Below are positions 6,848-9,252 of a DNA stretch of 9,252 nucleotides, piece after piece. The stretch is taken from assembly GCA_003646055.1 (NCBI GenBank), contig QNDZ01000058.1, positions 1 through 9,252 on the forward strand. The letters run 5' to 3'. The position numbers were made by a program, and so were the translations under genes. The DNA comes from a bacterium. GTDB taxonomy: Bacteria; Hydrothermota; UBA3072; B12-G15. The first letter of the stretch is position 1, and each line of letters starts with the position of its first letter. The notes under the pieces were generated by a model. The model searched no databases and was not told where the DNA came from. It saw nothing but the letters and a program-made list of their open reading frames with translations.

Positions 6848-8407
6848 ATGTTACTAATTTTAATTTCTTTGACACTCAATTTCAAGGTGAAAGAAGTTAC
6901 TGTTTATACAACTTCGGCAAAGATTGTGAGGGAGGCAGTCAAAAATCTCTCAACAGGGGAATACACAGTAAGGTCAAACCTGATTCCAGGGGGAATTGAC
7001 GAAAGAAGTATAAGGATAAGAGCCCCTGAATATGTCACTGTGGGTGAGGTGAGGGTCATCAGGGTTTATCCGGATACTGTATTCAAGGAAGAAATAAAGG
7101 TTTTTGAAGATAGTATTGAGACTATTCAGGATAAAATTGACCTTTTAACAAAAAAACTTGATGTATTGAAGGCAGAAGAAGAGTTTGTAAATTCAATCAA
7201 AGTAACAATGCCCCAGAAATACTCACAGGAATTGTATTCAGGAAAAACCTCCACACTTGCATGGACAAAGACACTTAAATTCCTATCATCAGAACTTGAA
7301 AGGATTAACAGGGAAAAACAGACCACCCAAAAAAGACAGACAAGATTAAACGATATCTTAAAAAGACTGAAGCGAACCCTTAATGACTTAAAAACGAAAA
7401 CCACTTATCATTACATTGAGTTTCCTGCTTTAGTAAAAAGGGCTGGAACATGCAGATTTATACTTGAATATGTGGTGAGTGATGTAAAATGGATGGTAAA
7501 CTACATTGTAAGGGCATTCCCTGATAAAGGTAAAATCCTTCTTGAATATCACGGGAAGATTAGACAAACCACTGGAGAGGATTGGAAAGATATTCATCTT
7601 ACATTATCAACAAAATCCCGCATAAAAGATATTAATCCTCCTGAACCGTGCTCATGGTATCTGGAATCTTTTTCTCAGCCTCCGAAGGCCAAAGGAAAGG
7701 AGACATTCACGAAAACAGAATATTTGTCTGTGGTTCCCAAAGAAGAAAGGGAGTTTATTTCAAATAAACTGGATATACGCTCCTCTGGTATCTCAGTCAC
7801 ATATGGAATTCCTGGAACAAGAACAATTCCTTCAGGAAAATCTCCCACTGATATTTTAATAAATTCCAACGAGTTTGATGCAAAATTCTTCTACTATGTT
7901 ATTCCAAAACAAATGGAGGCAGCCTTCCTGAAAGCAGAGATAGAAAACAAGACAAAAAATGTGTATCTACCGGGGGATGCCTCAATGTTTGTGGGCTCTG
8001 AATACACTGGCAATGGGAAAATAGATAAATTCACCCCTGGAGAAAAGATAAAGATATCATGCGGTGTTGATAACAGGATAAAGGTTGAAAGAAACCGCAT
8101 CAGGAAGTTTTTTGATAAGGGTGGTGTTTTCAGTAAAAAGAAAAAGGTTGAGTACAGATACAGAAACCTGATAAGGAATGGGCTTGATAGAGAAATAGAT
8201 GTAAATTTCATAGATTGTATCCCTGTTCCACGCGTATCCGATATAACCGTAAAGGATGTTTTCTTCTCTGTAAAACCTGATTCAGTAAACAAGGATAAGG
8301 GGCTTGCCTACTGGCAATTGAAAATTTCACCACAGGAAACCTTTGTGGAAACAACAGGATTCAAAATAGAATATCCCAAAGATAAACAGGTCTGGTTACC
8401 ATATTGA
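6848..8407 (+). CDS. DUF4140/DUF4139 domain protein (mucoidy inhibitor MuiA-like)
   Basis: A 519-residue protein from ATG 6848. The N-terminal domain (about 12-80: VKEVTVYTTSAKIVREA, then ERSIRIRAPEYVTVGEVRV) matches DUF4140. A helical, charged linker with coiled-coil character follows (about 85-185). The C-terminal domain matches DUF4139: LEYVVSDVKWMVNY (207-219), TGEDWKDIHLTLST (242-255), LPGDASMFVGSEYTGN (374-389), FTPGEKIKISCGVDNRIKVER (395-415, split here by position), and YPKDKQVWLP at the end. Family members are generally exported, and one, MuiA of Rhizobium, is linked to exopolysaccharide mucoidy; the molecular function is unknown. The N-terminus MLLILISLTLNFKV is a short hydrophobic leader without the usual basic residues, so export is likely but not certain. 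A TTG start of the next gene overlaps its stop by four bases. Assignment to the family is firm; role is not. Confidence 0.9.
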   Translation: MLLILISLTLNFKVKEVTVYTTSAKIVREAVKNLSTGEYTVRSNLIPGGIDERSIRIRAPEYVTVGEVRVIRVYPDTVFKEEIKVFEDSIETIQDKIDLLTKKLDVLKAEEEFVNSIKVTMPQKYSQELYSGKTSTLAWTKTLKFLSSELERINREKQTTQKRQTRLNDILKRLKRTLNDLKTKTTYHYIEFPALVKRAGTCRFILEYVVSDVKWMVNYIVRAFPDKGKILLEYHGKIRQTTGEDWKDIHLTLSTKSRIKDINPPEPCSWYLESFSQPPKAKGKETFTKTEYLSVVPKEEREFISNKLDIRSSGISVTYGIPGTRTIPSGKSPTDILINSNEFDAKFFYYVIPKQMEAAFLKAEIENKTKNVYLPGDASMFVGSEYTGNGKIDKFTPGEKIKISCGVDNRIKVERNRIRKFFDKGGVFSKKKKVEYRYRNLIRNGLDREIDVNFIDCIPVPRVSDITVKDVFFSVKPDSVNKDKGLAYWQLKISPQETFVETTGFKIEYPKDKQVWLPY

Positions 8408-9252
8408 AAAAAACTCTCCATCTATTAGTTGTATTAATTCTCTCATTTCTCATCACCTATTCAGGGCCTGTTAGGTATCTGGAACTCAAACTTATTGACA
8501 GCAGATTCAGGGTGAGGGGTGAGGAAATGCCCCCTGATGATATTGTGGTTGTTGCAATTGATGATGAAACATACTCCCACCTGAACATGCAGTTCCCATA
8601 TCCAAGGAATATATATGCAAAACTTCTTGAAAACCTCAAAAAAGCAGGTGTCCGTGGTGTGGGATTTGACATTGAATTTGATGTATCCGACAGAGACCCT
8701 TCAAACGATTCTATATTTTCAGAGGCAATAAAGAATACACGTAATGTTGTCCTGGCAACAAAACTTATTAAGGACGGAGAAATCTCACCAATTCCCCTAC
8801 TCAAAAATCATGCGAAAACAGGATTTGGGAATGTGATTCCTGACAGGGATGGCGTGATAAGACGTTATCTCTTCAGGAGTAAAAAGGGTTACCAGTCATT
8901 TGCCCTGTCCCTTGCTGAAATAACGGATAAAAAAACCAGCAGGTACATTGACTATCTATATTATTATGGACCTGCTGGCTCCTTCAAGACATATCCCATG
9001 TGGACAATCCTTGACGATGAAACCTTTCTTATTCCTGACATTGAGGATTCTGCCAATGATGTGAATGTGTTCAATACAATCCTTGAACACGGAGAACTGA
9101 AGGGCAAAATTGTCCTTGTTGGAGTTACCATAACTGAGTTTCACGACATATACCCTACCCCATTCAATCTGAAAAACGGCAGTTTCTCACCAACCCCAGG
9201 CGTGGAAATCCATGCAACTGCACTGGGGAACATCCTCAAAGATGATGGATTA
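8404..9252 (+). CDS. CHASE2-domain sensor protein, 5' part (truncated by window end)
   Basis: An open frame of 283 codons runs from TTG 8404 to the window end without a stop. TTG is the likely start: it forms a TTGA overlap with the previous stop, and what follows is a typical signal-anchor (MKKTLHLLVVLILSFLITYS). The next ATG is at codon 42, after the domain has begun. The rest is an extracytoplasmic CHASE2 sensor domain: LKLIDSRFRVRGE (28-40), DIVVVAIDDETY (46-57), FPYPRNIYAKLLENL (64-78), GVGFDIEFD (85-93), FGNVIPDRDGVIRRY (141-155), YYYGPAG (186-192), LKGKIVLVGVT (232-242) and TPGVEIHATALGNIL (264-278). CHASE2 proteins usually carry a C-terminal membrane segment set and then an adenylate/guanylate cyclase, histidine kinase or protein kinase domain. 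That part lies beyond the window. The ribosome binding site is weak, so translation is probably coupled to the DUF4139 gene. Confidence 0.92.
   Translation, partial: MKKTLHLLVVLILSFLITYSGPVRYLELKLIDSRFRVRGEEMPPDDIVVVAIDDETYSHLNMQFPYPRNIYAKLLENLKKAGVRGVGFDIEFDVSDRDPSNDSIFSEAIKNTRNVVLATKLIKDGEISPIPLLKNHAKTGFGNVIPDRDGVIRRYLFRSKKGYQSFALSLAEITDKKTSRYIDYLYYYGPAGSFKTYPMWTILDDETFLIPDIEDSANDVNVFNTILEHGELKGKIVLVGVTITEFHDIYPTPFNLKNGSFSPTPGVEIHATALGNILKDDGL

Noticed and set aside
7894..8292. Minus-strand frame of 132 codons
   Set aside because: It is antisense to the conserved DUF4139 domain, is rich in Ser/Phe as expected from complementing Lys/Glu codons, and has no motif.
8457..8804. Minus-strand frame of 115 codons
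   Set aside because: It is antisense to the CHASE2 domain, which matches its family over the whole visible length.
1..9252. Mobile elements, CRISPR arrays, tRNA or rRNA genes
   Set aside because: No transposase or integrase motifs, no regularly spaced repeats and no RNA gene signatures were seen; coding sequence fills the window.

Overview
This window looks like bacterial chromosome from an AT-rich, probably thermophilic or anaerobic organism. All recognisable genes lie on the + strand. Arginine is written almost only with AGA/AGG, and the proteins are rich in Lys, Glu and Ile. Shine-Dalgarno sequences are mostly strong (GGAGG type). The tryptophanyl-tRNA synthetase carries the four-cysteine insertion known from the [4Fe-4S] enzyme of Thermotoga maritima. 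The lineage cannot be fixed from this window; Thermotogae-like bacteria or an uncultured thermophilic phylum such as WOR-3/Hydrothermae are guesses only.

Layout: there are eleven coding regions and essentially no intergenic DNA. Bases 1-399 hold the C-terminal end of a coiled-coil protein, possibly chemoreceptor-like. Bases 380-499 hold a 39-residue one-helix membrane protein whose stop sits 1 base before trpS (501-1481). These are followed by an oligopeptide-type solute-binding protein (1466-2821), an AmmeMemoRadiSam-type radical SAM enzyme with an unexpected twin-arginine leader (2825-3925), an ABC-2 ATPase (3922-4824) and its permease (4821-5588). Next come a membrane-anchored helical-repeat-like protein with a pilin-like tail motif (5588-6367), an MJ0936/YfcE-type phosphodiesterase (6361-6837), a DUF4140/DUF4139 (MuiA-like) protein (6848-8407), and a CHASE2 sensor that begins at a TTG codon and runs off the window end (8404-9252).

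Neighbouring genes overlap by 1 to 20 bases (ATGA, TGATG, TTGA junctions) or are separated by at most 10 bases. No stretch over 300 bases lacks a gene, and I see no promoter or intrinsic terminator, so the window reads as the interior of one long transcription unit. The permease pair, the anchored helical protein, the DUF4139 protein, the solute-binding protein and the CHASE2 sensor all concern the cell envelope. The phosphodiesterase and the CHASE2 protein, two genes apart, may handle a nucleotide signal, but the effector domain of the CHASE2 protein lies outside the window. The least explained items are the small membrane protein fused translationally to trpS, the exported-looking radical SAM enzyme, and the conserved-looking but functionally unassigned run from the ABC pair to the DUF4139 protein.
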